Part shown: positions 26,403-35,773 of the stretch, in pieces | Position numbering within the stretch: the stretch's first letter is position 1 | Layout: the number at the start of each line of letters is the position of its first letter | DNA from: Sandaracinaceae bacterium | Lineage (GTDB): Bacteria; Myxococcota_A; Polyangia; Polyangiales; Houyiibacteriaceae | Direction of reading: 5' to 3' | DNA: 64,000 nt | NCBI GenBank assembly: GCA_016706685.1 | Contig: JADJJE010000024.1 | Location: 1 to 64,000 of the forward strand | The notes under the pieces: model-generated | What the model was told of the DNA's origin: nothing | Seen by the model: only the letters and a program-made list of their open reading frames with translations | Database searches by the model: none | Translations under genes and position numbers: made by a program

Positions 26403-28202
26403 GTGGATACCAACGTGCCGTTGGCCGTGGACAAGGAGGCAGGGCTCGTCCCCGGCCGAACTCGTGCACGGCGGGTGGCGCTCGTCGTGTGCACGTTGGC
26501 GTGGTCGTTTGCGTGGACATCCCCGGGTCTCTTCGGGACTTGGGTCTACGATGACAACCTCATGCTGGACAACCCGGTCTATGACGGCTGGGATGACATT
26601 CCTGCTGTCGTGGCCCGTACCGCGCTCGACTACCTGATTCCGGAAGATTCCTCCGACCGGGTGCCGCGTGGCTCCGAGACCTATCGGCCGGTGACCATGT
26701 TCGTGCTCGTATCGACGCACGTCATCGCGCAGTCCGCGCTGCTGCACCATCTCGTCGGTTGGGCGCTTCACGTGGTCCTTGCGGGACTCCTCCTGGTTGT
26801 GCTCCGGCACACCCTGCGCCGGGAGGGGGAGCCGGCTGTCGTGGTGCCATGGTGCCTGGCGGCCGTCTTTCTGCTCCACCCGATTGGAGTCGAGGCCTAC
26901 GTCTGGATCAATGGGCGGTCGGATGTGATGGCAGGACTCTTTGTGGCGCTCGCTGCGCTGGTGTCGCTGGAGGCGACCTCCGTGCTGCCTCGCGCGCCCC
27001 TGTTGCGCAGGTCCGGAGCCCTGTACCTTGCGGCGTTCCTCACCAGCGCCCTCGCCATGGGGTCCAAGGAGACTGCCCTCGGTGCGCTCGTGGGCGTGTG
27101 GGCTGCGGCGCTCATCTATGCGTGGCAGCACCCGAGCCCGATGCGCGACAGCCGTGTGCTCATCGGGGCCACGGTGGCTGCGGGCATTGGCGTGGTGGCC
27201 TACCTGCTGACCTGGTACCTGGTTCAGAGGGGAGGCTTCGCGGATCCTGGGGAAGGCGGCCCGATCCTGCTCGAGCCAGACACGCGGGCCTTCGCACCCA
27301 AGCTCCTCGCCATCGGAGCGGGCACGCTGCTCTCGTTGGAGGCTTCTCCGATGCAGTCCTACGCGTGGCTGGAGTTCCGCCCGCTCGCCCCCGTCGAGTG
27401 GTTGGGTGCGGCGCTGGGAGCTGCCTTCCTCGCGTCTCTCGTCATGCGGCGTGATGGCCGTGGCCTCGCCCTGGTGACGGGCGCGATCCTCACGCTCTTG
27501 CCCACGGTCGTGTTGATTCGCTCCCTCTGGCTCGGTCGCGATCGCTACCTATACGTACCGCTGCTGCTCCTGCTGCTGGCGGCTGCGCCCGGGGTGTCGA
27601 GGGCGGTCCGTGCGCGTAGCGAGCGCCTCCGCTGGCTCCCCGCCCTGGTGTGGGGTGTGGTCGTGCTCGGCGCGTCTGCCAGCACCGCGGTGGCGAGCGG
27701 GTACTACCAGAATCAGCTCACGTGGATGACCAGCGGTCTGCGCCCAGACACCGGCGACCCAACACGCTATGCCTTTGCGGCAGGGGAGATGGTGGAGAAC
27801 GACAGCCCCGCCGCCGCTGCGGCGTTCTTAGCGGAGATGCCGCCGCCGCCCTGGCCGCTGCCAGTCTGCATGCAGGTCCTGCACCTCACTCGCCGGATGG
27901 GCAACGAGGCGCTCCATGATCAGGTGCTTCTGGAGGCCGAGCGCGCCTACCCTGACAGCCCCCAGCCGCGCCTACATCGCCTCCATCGTCGGCTTCGCGG
28001 TGGCGACGTGGACCGCGCTCTCGGGATGGTCCCCGCGCTCGGCGACACCGAATACTGCCCCGAGGTGGCCGACATCTTGCGGCACGCAGGCCAGGCAGAG
28101 GCGCTGACTGCCCAGCATCGGCGCGAGATCCAGGCCAGCCGCGACCGGCTCCCGTGTGTCACTCCGTCCGATTCACCACGCGCAGCAACGGCGCTTCCGT
28201 GA
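26403..28202 (+). CDS. TMTC-like polytopic membrane protein (putative glycosyltransferase)
   Basis: A 599-residue membrane protein with about ten helices and a soluble helical C-terminus. Motifs recall the TMTC/PMT-type O-mannosyltransferases (GT-C fold): acidic D50-D51 in WVYDDNLMLDNP, TYRPVTMF, and HPIGVEAYVWINGRSDVMAGL (159-179). The C-terminal 150 residues, after GYYQNQLTW, could be TPR-like. A paralogue lies at 36342. Acceptor and donor are unknown. It starts with a GTG seven bases after the PEGA kinase, so the two may be co-transcribed. Its last 44 bases overlap the end of the convergent prepilin gene. Confidence 0.7.
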   Translation: MDTNVPLAVDKEAGLVPGRTRARRVALVVCTLAWSFAWTSPGLFGTWVYDDNLMLDNPVYDGWDDIPAVVARTALDYLIPEDSSDRVPRGSETYRPVTMFVLVSTHVIAQSALLHHLVGWALHVVLAGLLLVVLRHTLRREGEPAVVVPWCLAAVFLLHPIGVEAYVWINGRSDVMAGLFVALAALVSLEATSVLPRAPLLRRSGALYLAAFLTSALAMGSKETALGALVGVWAAALIYAWQHPSPMRDSRVLIGATVAAGIGVVAYLLTWYLVQRGGFADPGEGGPILLEPDTRAFAPKLLAIGAGTLLSLEASPMQSYAWLEFRPLAPVEWLGAALGAAFLASLVMRRDGRGLALVTGAILTLLPTVVLIRSLWLGRDRYLYVPLLLLLLAAAPGVSRAVRARSERLRWLPALVWGVVVLGASASTAVASGYYQNQLTWMTSGLRPDTGDPTRYAFAAGEMVENDSPAAAAAFLAEMPPPPWPLPVCMQVLHLTRRMGNEALHDQVLLEAERAYPDSPQPRLHRLHRRLRGGDVDRALGMVPALGDTEYCPEVADILRHAGQAEALTAQHRREIQASRDRLPCVTPSDSPRAATALP

Positions 28203-28704
28203 GCGACCCATCCGCCCCCATCAGGAACTCTCGCGTGAATCGCGACAGGCTCCCGTCGCCATCGAGGTCCGCCTCGGCGACGACGCGCACCATCAGCTCA
28301 CGTGCTGGCGGGCGTACGCCGCAGCGCGCGACCGAGGACTGCACGGTGTAGCGGAACCGCCCCGGCAAGGGAGGCTGAAACCCGAGGGCGCGCCAGGTTG
28401 CAGCGCCGGGCGTCGCGTCATCGGCGAAGTCCACTTCGGTGGGAAACTCGCCGACCTCGGCTGGGGTTGGGCCCGCGCTCGCGGGCAAGCAGCGTGTCCG
28501 GGAGCTGCCGCGAACGGAGTGCGACTCTTCGTAGTAGGCCCGTACTGCGCGAGCCAGCTGCGCCAGTTCCCTATCGACCTCGTTGAACTTGCTGAGCTCG
28601 AGGCGCGCGAAGAACGCGGGCAGGAACATCGCCGCCGCCGTGGCGATGACGCTGATCACGAGGCTGACCTCTACCACCGTCCATCCGTTGGGCCGTTGAC
28701 GCAC
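28159..28704 (-). CDS. Type IV prepilin-like protein (minor pilin/pseudopilin)
   Basis: A 181-residue protein with a class III prepilin leader: MRQRPNG then W-T-V-V-E. Cleavage after G7 would leave glutamate at position +5, and a hydrophobic helix follows (VSLVISVIATAAAMFLPAFF). The +1 residue is tryptophan instead of the common phenylalanine. The GTG at 28704 gives a normal short leader; a TTG at 28722 is an alternative. The globular part ends with AEADLDGDGSLSRFTREFLM, a dotted acidic loop that may bind calcium. It is the last gene of the minus-strand pilin locus, and its stop overlaps the convergent TMTC-like gene by 44 bases. Confidence 0.8.
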   Translation of the reverse strand: MRQRPNGWTVVEVSLVISVIATAAAMFLPAFFARLELSKFNEVDRELAQLARAVRAYYEESHSVRGSSRTRCLPASAGPTPAEVGEFPTEVDFADDATPGAATWRALGFQPPLPGRFRYTVQSSVARCGVRPPARELMVRVVAEADLDGDGSLSRFTREFLMGADGSLTEAPLLRVVNRTE

Positions 28705-28760
28705 GCGCGCACGGTAGCCCAAGCGTCCGCGGCCGCCAGCGCGCGCGTGGTTTTTGCGGG

Positions 28761-29621
28761 TCAGGGCGCCTCCGCGTGCGGCCGCTCGTGCTGGGCGTCC
28801 TCGAGCGGCAGGCGACGCTCGCCGAACACCAGGAACTCATCGGCGCTCAGGTAGGGGAAAGCCAGCTGTCGCGCCTCCGCGAGGCGCCGATGCTCTGCCT
28901 GGATCTCGAAGCGGCGTGTGCTTGCCGACAGGTCGCTGAGCCTCGCCATGATCTGCACTCTCAAGGCAGGATCGTCCGTCAGCGTCAGCGCACGTTCCAA
29001 GTTTCGGACCGCCACCTCGGTCCGCCCGAGTCGCACGCTGGCGCTGGCGCTGTTGAGCGAGAGCCAGGCAGGACCCGCTCCGAGGTGTACAGCGCGAGCC
29101 AGTAGGCGCTCGGAGTCCGCTTCGAGGCTTCCCCGGGTCGGGTCGTCGGCGGGTATGTACGGCAGGAGCTCATAGGTGACCGTCGCCGCGGCGTCCCATG
29201 CAAGAGCCCCGTTGTCTGGCATTCGGTCCGAGCCCTGCACCAGCAGCCGGGTTCCCGTCCGCCTCATCTCGAGCGGCGTCTCCACGGTGAGATAGAACGG
29301 CACGGTGCCCGCCCACCGGTAGATCTCCACGAAGTCGGGGTCGAGTGCGATCAGGGCTTCGCCGTAGCGCATTGCGTACTCTGCCGCCGAGTGATTGGTC
29401 AGGTGCTCGGTGTAGTAGAGGAGCGCCTTCATCCAGAGGATATCGGCGATCGCTTCGCGGTACTGGAGCGTCAGCAGCTCGAGCATGCGCGTGTCTGCCG
29501 GGAGGTAGTAGACGTCCTCGGGCGCCAGGGACGCCGTGAGGGCAGTCGTGAGCAGCGGGCGCTGGTAGCCCACCACGAAGAAGCTGGCGGCCAGTAGGGC
29601 GGCGATGGCAGGGCGGAACAT
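28761..29621 (-). CDS. Exported TPR-like protein of the pilin locus
   Basis: A 286-residue protein with a single N-terminal hydrophobic segment (FRPAIAALLAASFFVVGYQRP) and an otherwise helical sequence with TPR-like periodicity (EYAMRYGEALIALDPDFVEIYRWAG and VRNLERALTLTDDPALRVQI). It lies between the minor prepilin and the PilA-like gene on the same strand. A role in pilin handling or pilus assembly is inferred only from its position. There is a terminator between pilA and this gene, so it may be read at a lower level or from its own promoter. Confidence 0.65.
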   Translation of the reverse strand: MFRPAIAALLAASFFVVGYQRPLLTTALTASLAPEDVYYLPADTRMLELLTLQYREAIADILWMKALLYYTEHLTNHSAAEYAMRYGEALIALDPDFVEIYRWAGTVPFYLTVETPLEMRRTGTRLLVQGSDRMPDNGALAWDAAATVTYELLPYIPADDPTRGSLEADSERLLARAVHLGAGPAWLSLNSASASVRLGRTEVAVRNLERALTLTDDPALRVQIMARLSDLSASTRRFEIQAEHRRLAEARQLAFPYLSADEFLVFGERRLPLEDAQHERPHAEAP

Positions 29622-29643
29622 GCGGATGGGCGCGAGGTTAGCG

Positions 29644-29676
29644 TTAAATCAAGACGGCCACCCAGAGGCGGCCGTC
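29644..29676 (-). terminator. Intrinsic terminator after pilA
   Basis: On the minus strand a 10-bp stem (29667-29676 with 29653-29662, one G-T pair) and a four-base loop (TCTG) are followed by TTGATTT. This starts 21 bases after the pilA stop and should end most pilA transcripts, giving a high pilin-to-downstream ratio. Confidence 0.75.
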
Positions 29677-29696
29677 CGTGAGCAGAAAGTCGAGGA

Positions 29697-30281
29697 CTAC
29701 TCGAGCTCGGTGCCCTGCACGTAGAAGATCGGCGCGTGGCCGTACCCGGTGTCGGTGTGGACACCGCAAGCCATCTCGAAGCGGGAGGACACGGCGTCGC
29801 CGTCGAGGTTACCAATGGCCAAGAAGGTCTGAACAGCCAGGACGGTGCCGGTGGCAGCGCGCAGGTTGCACTGCGTGGCCGCACCCGCCGCGGGGCTGTC
29901 GTCGATCTCGTAGCGGTAGTACATCAGGTCGTTGGCGCCCCAGTCGAGCGCCGCGAACGACGCGTCCGAACCGGTGTACTGGTGCTTGTTGGCGTCCGGC
30001 GCGATGCCGGTGTTGGCGTCGACGACGACACACTGGCTCATCATGGTGACGTTGACGGTGTATCCCTGCGTCGTGATCTCGTTGGCGTAGTAGGCCGACG
30101 CACCGGTGTAGAGCGCCTTGATCTGGATACCGGTCTCACCGGTCTTCGAGCGCTTCACGAAGCGGATGAACGCCGGGATGGCGGTGGCGGCGAGGATACC
30201 GATGATGACCACGACGATCATCAGCTCGATGAGGGTGAAGCCCCCGTTCTTCTTCTTCAACAGTCTGGTCATGCTGGTCAT
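29697..30281 (-). CDS. pilA: Type IV major pilin, PilA-like
   Basis: A 194-residue type IVa pilin. The leader is MTSMTRLLKKKNGG, with cleavage after G14 giving F+1 and E+5 in GGFTLIELMIVVVIIGILAA; this helix anchors and polymerises the pilin. The globular domain has four cysteines (SQCVV, TQCNL, MACGV and the like), some of which would form the usual disulfide loop. The ATG has an AAAGGA site six bases upstream. A sigma-54 promoter lies 58-72 bases upstream, and an intrinsic terminator follows. No pilus motor or assembly gene is in the window, so those must lie elsewhere. Confidence 0.93.
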   Translation of the reverse strand: MTSMTRLLKKKNGGFTLIELMIVVVIIGILAATAIPAFIRFVKRSKTGETGIQIKALYTGASAYYANEITTQGYTVNVTMMSQCVVVDANTGIAPDANKHQYTGSDASFAALDWGANDLMYYRYEIDDSPAAGAATQCNLRAATGTVLAVQTFLAIGNLDGDAVSSRFEMACGVHTDTGYGHAPIFYVQGTELE

Positions 30282-30338
30282 GTTCGTCCTTTCGCTCGGC
30301 GCGCTGTGCGCTGAGTCTGAATTTCTGAAGGGGACTGA

Positions 30339-30353
30339 GCAAGACGTGTGCCA
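30339..30353 (-). promoter_or_regulatory. Sigma-54 promoter of pilA
   Basis: On the minus strand TGGCAC-N5-TTGC matches the -24/-12 consensus exactly, with the correct spacing (TGGCAC at 30353-30348, TTGC at 30342-30339, then T). Transcription should begin near 30328, giving a leader of about 47 bases before the ATG. A PilR-like activator gene lies on the same strand about 700 bases upstream. Confidence 0.85.
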
Positions 30354-30444
30354 CCGCGCTTCTTCTGGGGGTTCCGGCAGTTTGGCGGGGTGCGGTGACG
30401 CAAACTGTCACTTTCGGCGCACGGCCCTGACCAATCTCGGCGGC

Positions 30445-30963
30445 TCACTCGAAGCCAGCGGGGGCGCTCACGTAGAGCGTCGCGCGCTGAGCCAGGGCTT
30501 CCACGAAGTACGTGGTCCCATCCATATCCATGTCGCCGTGGGCCTGGACCACATACCACCAGTCGTTCCACCCATTGGGATACTGCGTTGCCGGCGCTGC
30601 CCCATAGCCCGAGATCACGCGATAGCGAAAGCGGACCAAGCTGTCTGGCGTTAGCCCCAACGCGCGGAGCTCCGCGGGTGCGGTCGGGTTGTTCCAAGCT
30701 ACGGCGCCGTCCTCGGGGTCTTGCGTGGGGTAAAGCGTGCCGAACGTGGTCGGCCCGGTGTATTGGCCGTACTCGGACAGGTAGGCCTCCTCCTGCATGC
30801 GGATGTGGTGGATCATGGCCGGCGCCTCGGCCGACCGTGCGCGGTAGACCTGCCGCTGGAACGAGGGAATGGCGGTTGCCGCCAGGACACCCACGATGAC
30901 CACGACGATCATCAGCTCGACGAGGGTGAACCCCTGAACACTTGAGACATCGCGGCGCTTCAT
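30445..30963 (-). CDS. Second type IV pilin
   Basis: A 172-residue pilin with leader MKRRDVSSVQG, then F+1 and E+5 in GFTLVELMIVVVIVGVLAA. The globular part lacks cysteines except where none are evident, and carries many tyrosines (YLSEYGQYTG, WYVVQAHGDM). The ATG at 30963 has GGAGG at 30975-30971, seven bases upstream, which decides this start over one at 30996. The gene has its own sigma-54 promoter at 30997-31011 and precedes pilA by 163 bases. It may be a minor pilin or an alternative major pilin. Confidence 0.9.
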   Translation of the reverse strand: MKRRDVSSVQGFTLVELMIVVVIVGVLAATAIPSFQRQVYRARSAEAPAMIHHIRMQEEAYLSEYGQYTGPTTFGTLYPTQDPEDGAVAWNNPTAPAELRALGLTPDSLVRFRYRVISGYGAAPATQYPNGWNDWWYVVQAHGDMDMDGTTYFVEALAQRATLYVSAPAGFE

Positions 30964-30996
30964 GAACGGACCTCCAGAACGGGATGAACGTATCAT

Positions 30997-31011
30997 GCAA
31001 TCATCCGGCCA
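30997..31011 (-). promoter_or_regulatory. Sigma-54 promoter of the second pilin gene
   Basis: On the minus strand CTGGCCG-N5-TTGCA keeps the invariant GG and GC doublets at -24/-12 with correct spacing (TGG at 31011-31009, TTGC at 31000-30997). The start would fall near 30985, about 22 bases before the ATG. The -24 element is part of the adjacent inverted repeat. Confidence 0.65.
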
Positions 31012-31042
31012 GCCTGTTTCTTGATGTGCGACCGGCTGGCCG
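31006..31042. repeat. Inverted repeat overlapping the sigma-54 -24 element
   Basis: A perfect 9-bp inverted repeat (CGGCCAGCC at 31006-31014 and GGCTGGCCG at 31034-31042) with a 19-base AT-richer loop. It sits in the spacer between the PilR-like gene and the second pilin gene. It could be a terminator stem for the PilR-like transcript (no T-tract), or an operator near the promoter. Confidence 0.55.
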
Positions 31043-31051
31043 ACACCCGGG

Positions 31052-32443
<1,392 letters not shown>

Positions 32444-32450
32444 GGCGGCC

Positions 32451-32741
32451 TCAGGCGAACCCGGCTCGTCGCTTGGCGTCGCCCTTGGGCGGCTTGGCGG
32501 CGACCGCGTGGATGGACGTGTACTCCACGAACGTGACCGTCTCGGACTCGTTGCCGGCCAGCTCCACGAACTCGTCGTGCAGCACGCCGCGCTGCAGGTC
32601 CGAGATCTCCATCGCCTGACCCGGCCGGCCGAGGTAGAACGTCACTCGATGACCCTCTCCCACCTCGAACTCGGAGGCGTTCTTCGCGCGCGTGACGCCG
32701 CTCGCGCGGTCCAGGATGTTTTCGAGGGTGCTGCGATTCAT
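32451..32741 (-). CDS. Unknown small protein
   Basis: A 96-residue soluble protein with no signal or membrane segment. The sequence has two parts: a helical start (RSTLENILDRASGVTRAKN) and a beta-like second half (RVTFYLGRPGQAMEIS, then TVTFVEYTSIHAV) ending in a lysine-rich tail. I do not recognise the family. The ATG at 32741 is chosen; a longer frame from 32831 would overlap the divergent enoyl-CoA hydratase gene. It lies eight bases upstream of the PilR-like gene, so it could be part of the same transcript. Confidence 0.6.
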   Translation of the reverse strand: MNRSTLENILDRASGVTRAKNASEFEVGEGHRVTFYLGRPGQAMEISDLQRGVLHDEFVELAGNESETVTFVEYTSIHAVAAKPPKGDAKRRAGFA

Positions 32742-32821
32742 GACGGCGATGGTTCTTCTGCAAGGGCCACGCGTCAAGCGCTCTCGCGCACGGCCGATGG
32801 CTCGAGCCCGGAGCCACTCCA

Positions 32822-33643
32822 ATGACGGCACCGAACGAAGCGGGAACCGTCGACACCGCTCGCCCTTTGCCTGGTGTGCAGGTCGTTCGCAGCGGCCAGG
32901 TGGAGCGCTGGGTCATCGATCGCGAGGACGCGCGGAACGCGTTCGACCGCGGCACCATGGAGTCTCTCGGGGCGCTGGCGGCGGCGGCGGAGGCAGACCC
33001 CGACGTGCGCGCAGTGGTGCTCACCGGGGCCGGCGACAAGGCGTTCTGCGCAGGGGCCGACCTGAAAGAGCGCAAGGGTCTCACGCGTCCCGAGACGCGC
33101 GCGCTCTTGGACCTCTACCGAGAGACCGCGGGCCGCATCGACCGGCTGAGCAAGCCCGTCATCGCGGCCATCAACGGGGTGGCGCTGGGCGGCGGGCTCG
33201 AGCTGGCGCTGGCGTGCGATCTGCGCGTCATGAGCGCCCATGCCGTGATCGGGCTCACCGAGGTGTCGCTCGGCATCATCCCGGGCGCGGGGGGCACGCA
33301 GCGGCTCACGCGCATCGTGGGCGCTGCCAAGGCCAAGGAGCTGGTGCTGTTCGCGCAACGGCTCACGGCCGACGAGGCACAACGGCTGGGCGTGGTGCAC
33401 CGCGTGGCCGGCCCCGAGGGGGCGCTCACGCTGGCGCTCCAGATGGCCCAGCAGCTGGCTGGGTCGGCGCCCATCGCGCTCGCGGCGGCGCTCGAGGCCA
33501 TCGACGGGGCGCTGGACGGCTCGCTCGAGGCAGGCCTGGATCTCGAGCGCGCCTGCTACGAGCGGGCGCTGGTTTCGGAAGACCGTGACGAGGCGCTGCG
33601 CGCCTTCGCGGAGAAGCGCGTGCCGCGCTTTCAGGGGCGTTAG
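32822..33643 (+). CDS. Enoyl-CoA hydratase/isomerase family protein
   Basis: A 273-residue crotonase-fold enzyme. The oxyanion-hole segment KAFCAGADLKE is at 73-83. Both catalytic glutamates are present: E127 in GGGLELALACD and E147 in GLTEVSLGIIPGAGGTQRL, as in true enoyl-CoA hydratases. It could act in fatty-acid or amino-acid degradation, or as a methylglutaconyl-CoA hydratase. Its stop overlaps the start of the next gene by one base, though the next gene seems unrelated. Divergent from the small protein at 32741. Confidence 0.9.
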   Translation: MTAPNEAGTVDTARPLPGVQVVRSGQVERWVIDREDARNAFDRGTMESLGALAAAAEADPDVRAVVLTGAGDKAFCAGADLKERKGLTRPETRALLDLYRETAGRIDRLSKPVIAAINGVALGGGLELALACDLRVMSAHAVIGLTEVSLGIIPGAGGTQRLTRIVGAAKAKELVLFAQRLTADEAQRLGVVHRVAGPEGALTLALQMAQQLAGSAPIALAAALEAIDGALDGSLEAGLDLERACYERALVSEDRDEALRAFAEKRVPRFQGR

Positions 33644-34329
33644 TGCACGTGCTGCGGGGCGCATGCGCGGCACGAGGGGTGGCGCTCTCGGCGCTGCTGC
33701 TCGTGGTCGCTTGTGCGCCGCGCAGGGCATCGGCGCAGGCCCTCCCCGATGGCTGGTACGAGGGAGACTCGAGCGCGCTCGAGCCCACGCCCACAGAGCC
33801 CCCAGCTGCCACCCTGCCGGGCCGCCTGGTGCTGCAGGCCGGAGTAGGGCTCAGCGTGCGCAGGGTGGCAGACACGAACTTTCGTCAGGAGCGTCTGGCT
33901 CCATTCTTCCTGGACGTGACCGCCACGTGGATCACCCGCAGCGACCGCCATGTACTGCGCTTCGGGCCCTCGCTCGAGGTCAGCACCAACCTGAGCGCCG
34001 ACGGCCCGGCCGTGCGCGGCGTGCGGCCCTGGACGCAGTGGGTCATCGCTCCGGGCTTCACGGTGCGCCTGGTTCCGTCGCGCGCGCCCGTCCCGCGCGT
34101 CGTCATCGAGCTGCGCCCGTCGGTGCCCTGGGTGGTGGCGCCGCAGCGCACGTGGGGCCTCGCGGCCACGCTGGGCCTCGCCGTGATGGTGCGTGCGTCG
34201 CTCGGTGTCTATCTCGAGGGCACGGCCAGCATCGTGGCGGGTGGCGGGACGCGCGACGCCGTCTTCACGCGCCACACCCTGTTCTCCTTCGATGCGGGGG
34301 TGCGCTTGGATCTGGAGCGGCTGCCATGA
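33643..34329 (+). CDS. Exported, possibly beta-barrel outer-membrane protein
   Basis: A 228-residue protein with a signal peptide (GVALSALLLVVACAPRRASA, likely cut after ASA or lipidated at the cysteine). The mature part alternates polar and hydrophobic residues in many strands (RLVLQAGVGLSVRRV, HVLRFGPSLEVSTNL, WGLAATLGLAVMVRASLGVYLEG), typical of an outer-membrane beta-barrel. It ends with a hydrophobic LDLERLP. The GTG start overlaps the previous stop; its own stop overlaps the next gene (ATGA). It heads three coupled envelope genes. Confidence 0.65.
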   Translation: MHVLRGACAARGVALSALLLVVACAPRRASAQALPDGWYEGDSSALEPTPTEPPAATLPGRLVLQAGVGLSVRRVADTNFRQERLAPFFLDVTATWITRSDRHVLRFGPSLEVSTNLSADGPAVRGVRPWTQWVIAPGFTVRLVPSRAPVPRVVIELRPSVPWVVAPQRTWGLAATLGLAVMVRASLGVYLEGTASIVAGGGTRDAVFTRHTLFSFDAGVRLDLERLP

Positions 34330-34730
34330 GGCGCGCCGTCGCACGCACCCACGCGCCTCGGCCGTCGGGCTGGCTGTTCCTGCTGGCGCTGCTCCTGGTG
34401 GGGCCTGCGCCCGGCGAGGTGGGCAGCTGCGGCGGCGACCCGCTGGTAGCCGACGCCGATGACTTCTGCCGTGACCAGGAGGCCTGGCAGTGCCGGCGCG
34501 CCGAGGCGCGCGGCGAGCTCGAGGGCGACACGCTCACGGCCTGCTTCGAGGCCATCCCCAACTTCTGCGAGGGGGCGGGCTGGCCGCCCAGCTGCCTGCC
34601 GCGCCCCACCAACCTGCAGACCGACGCGTGCCTGGACGCGCTCTCGCTCGAGGAGAACGTGCGCGTCCCCATCGAGGAGCTCGCGGCGTGCGTGGACGTG
34701 TGCCCGGCACCGGCGGAGGTGAGCCCATGA
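34326..34730 (+). CDS. Small cysteine-rich exported protein
   Basis: A 134-residue protein with a signal-like N-terminus (SGWLFLLALLLVGPAPGEVG). Nine cysteines follow, spread through GSCGG, DFCRD, WQCRR, TACFE, NFCEG, PSCLP, DACLD, AACVD and DVCP, which strongly suggests several disulfides in the periplasm or outside the cell. No family is recognised. The ATG overlaps the previous stop and its TGA overlaps the next ATG, so the three genes at 33643, 34326 and 34727 should be made together. Confidence 0.65.
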   Translation: MRRAVARTHAPRPSGWLFLLALLLVGPAPGEVGSCGGDPLVADADDFCRDQEAWQCRRAEARGELEGDTLTACFEAIPNFCEGAGWPPSCLPRPTNLQTDACLDALSLEENVRVPIEELAACVDVCPAPAEVSP

Positions 34731-35746
34731 GCACGTGGTGGCCGTCCCTTGGGATGGGGGTGTGTGTGCCGGTAGGGCTGCTGCTGTTCGGCGTGGTCGT
34801 GGTGGGGTGCACGCTGCGCGCCACGCACGGCGACTACGGCGCCTACCGCACGTATCGCCTGGCGGAAGACCCGCACGAGCGCTCCATCGCGGGCGCGGAC
34901 TACCTCGTGGCCTACCCCGAGGGGGTGTACGCCAACGAGGTGCGCGCCGCGCTCGGTGCAGAGGAAGAGCGCTTCTACGCGGCTCGAGCCGGCAGCGCCC
35001 AGGGGCTGCGCGACTACCTGCGGGTCTATCCTGCTGGGGTCCACAGCCAGCGTGCGCGCGCCGAGCTGCTGGCGCTCGGGCAGCGCGAGGCCGAAGACGC
35101 CACCGAGGCGGAGCGCGCCCGGGAAGCCCAAGAAGCGGCGGCGGCCGATGCCCTGCGCGCGCACCGCGGGTTCACGCGCGAACAGCTCACGCTGTTCTTG
35201 GGTGTGCTGCTGCGCGTGGACAGTTGGGGCCAGCCCATGGCGCAGGTGGTGCAACGCCACCCCGAGCTCGACCGCGCCTTTGCCAGCCTGCCGCGCCCGC
35301 TCTGTGATGCCGCGCGCTGCGTGAAGACGCTGCACGTGTCGTTCGCGCTGCCCACGCAGGGGGGCGCCGTGGCTCAGCGCGTCAGCGAGCTGCGCGTGGT
35401 GCTGCGCCTCGAGGACGAGCGCCTGCTGGGCGCGGAGATCTGGCTCTCCGGGTTCGGCTTCTCGCGCTGGTCGGAGCTCGAGAACCGCAGCCCGGTGGAT
35501 GACGCCGACCCGGAGCAGCGGCGCGCGGCCATCGCGTGGGCTCTCCAGCAGGTGGCGCCGCTCTTGGAGGCGGGCCTGGGTGACTCGTTCGAGGCGGCCG
35601 AGCGTCCGGCGCTGCCGTCCAGCGAGCCGAGCACCCCGCTGGTCCTGCTGGACGCCGGGGCGCTGAGCGTGGACGTGGTGGTGGCCGGCGAAGGCAGCGC
35701 TGGCCTCGATGGGCTGGTCATCGGCCCACGAGCACCAACCCCGTGA
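34727..35746 (+). CDS. Lipoprotein of unknown function
   Basis: A 339-residue protein with lipobox VVGC (cysteine 28) after a long hydrophobic segment. Residues about 30-115 contain repeated tyrosine-centred units (YGAYRTYRLAEDPHERS, ADYLVAYPEGVYANEVRA, GLRDYLRVYPAGVHSQRARAE), which recall the helical repeats of assembly-factor lipoproteins. A glutamate-rich helix (about 112-145) links to a beta-rich C-terminal domain. I know no matching family. It is the third gene of the coupled envelope trio. Confidence 0.65.
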   Translation: MSTWWPSLGMGVCVPVGLLLFGVVVVGCTLRATHGDYGAYRTYRLAEDPHERSIAGADYLVAYPEGVYANEVRAALGAEEERFYAARAGSAQGLRDYLRVYPAGVHSQRARAELLALGQREAEDATEAERAREAQEAAAADALRAHRGFTREQLTLFLGVLLRVDSWGQPMAQVVQRHPELDRAFASLPRPLCDAARCVKTLHVSFALPTQGGAVAQRVSELRVVLRLEDERLLGAEIWLSGFGFSRWSELENRSPVDDADPEQRRAAIAWALQQVAPLLEAGLGDSFEAAERPALPSSEPSTPLVLLDAGALSVDVVVAGEGSAGLDGLVIGPRAPTP

Positions 35747-35773
35747 CCGGACAGTCGTGGTACACCTCGCCGC

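Noticed and set aside
23660..26494. 944-codon minus-strand frame opposite the PEGA kinase
   Set aside because: No recognisable domain, histidine/arginine-rich, and the plus strand codes for a complete kinase.
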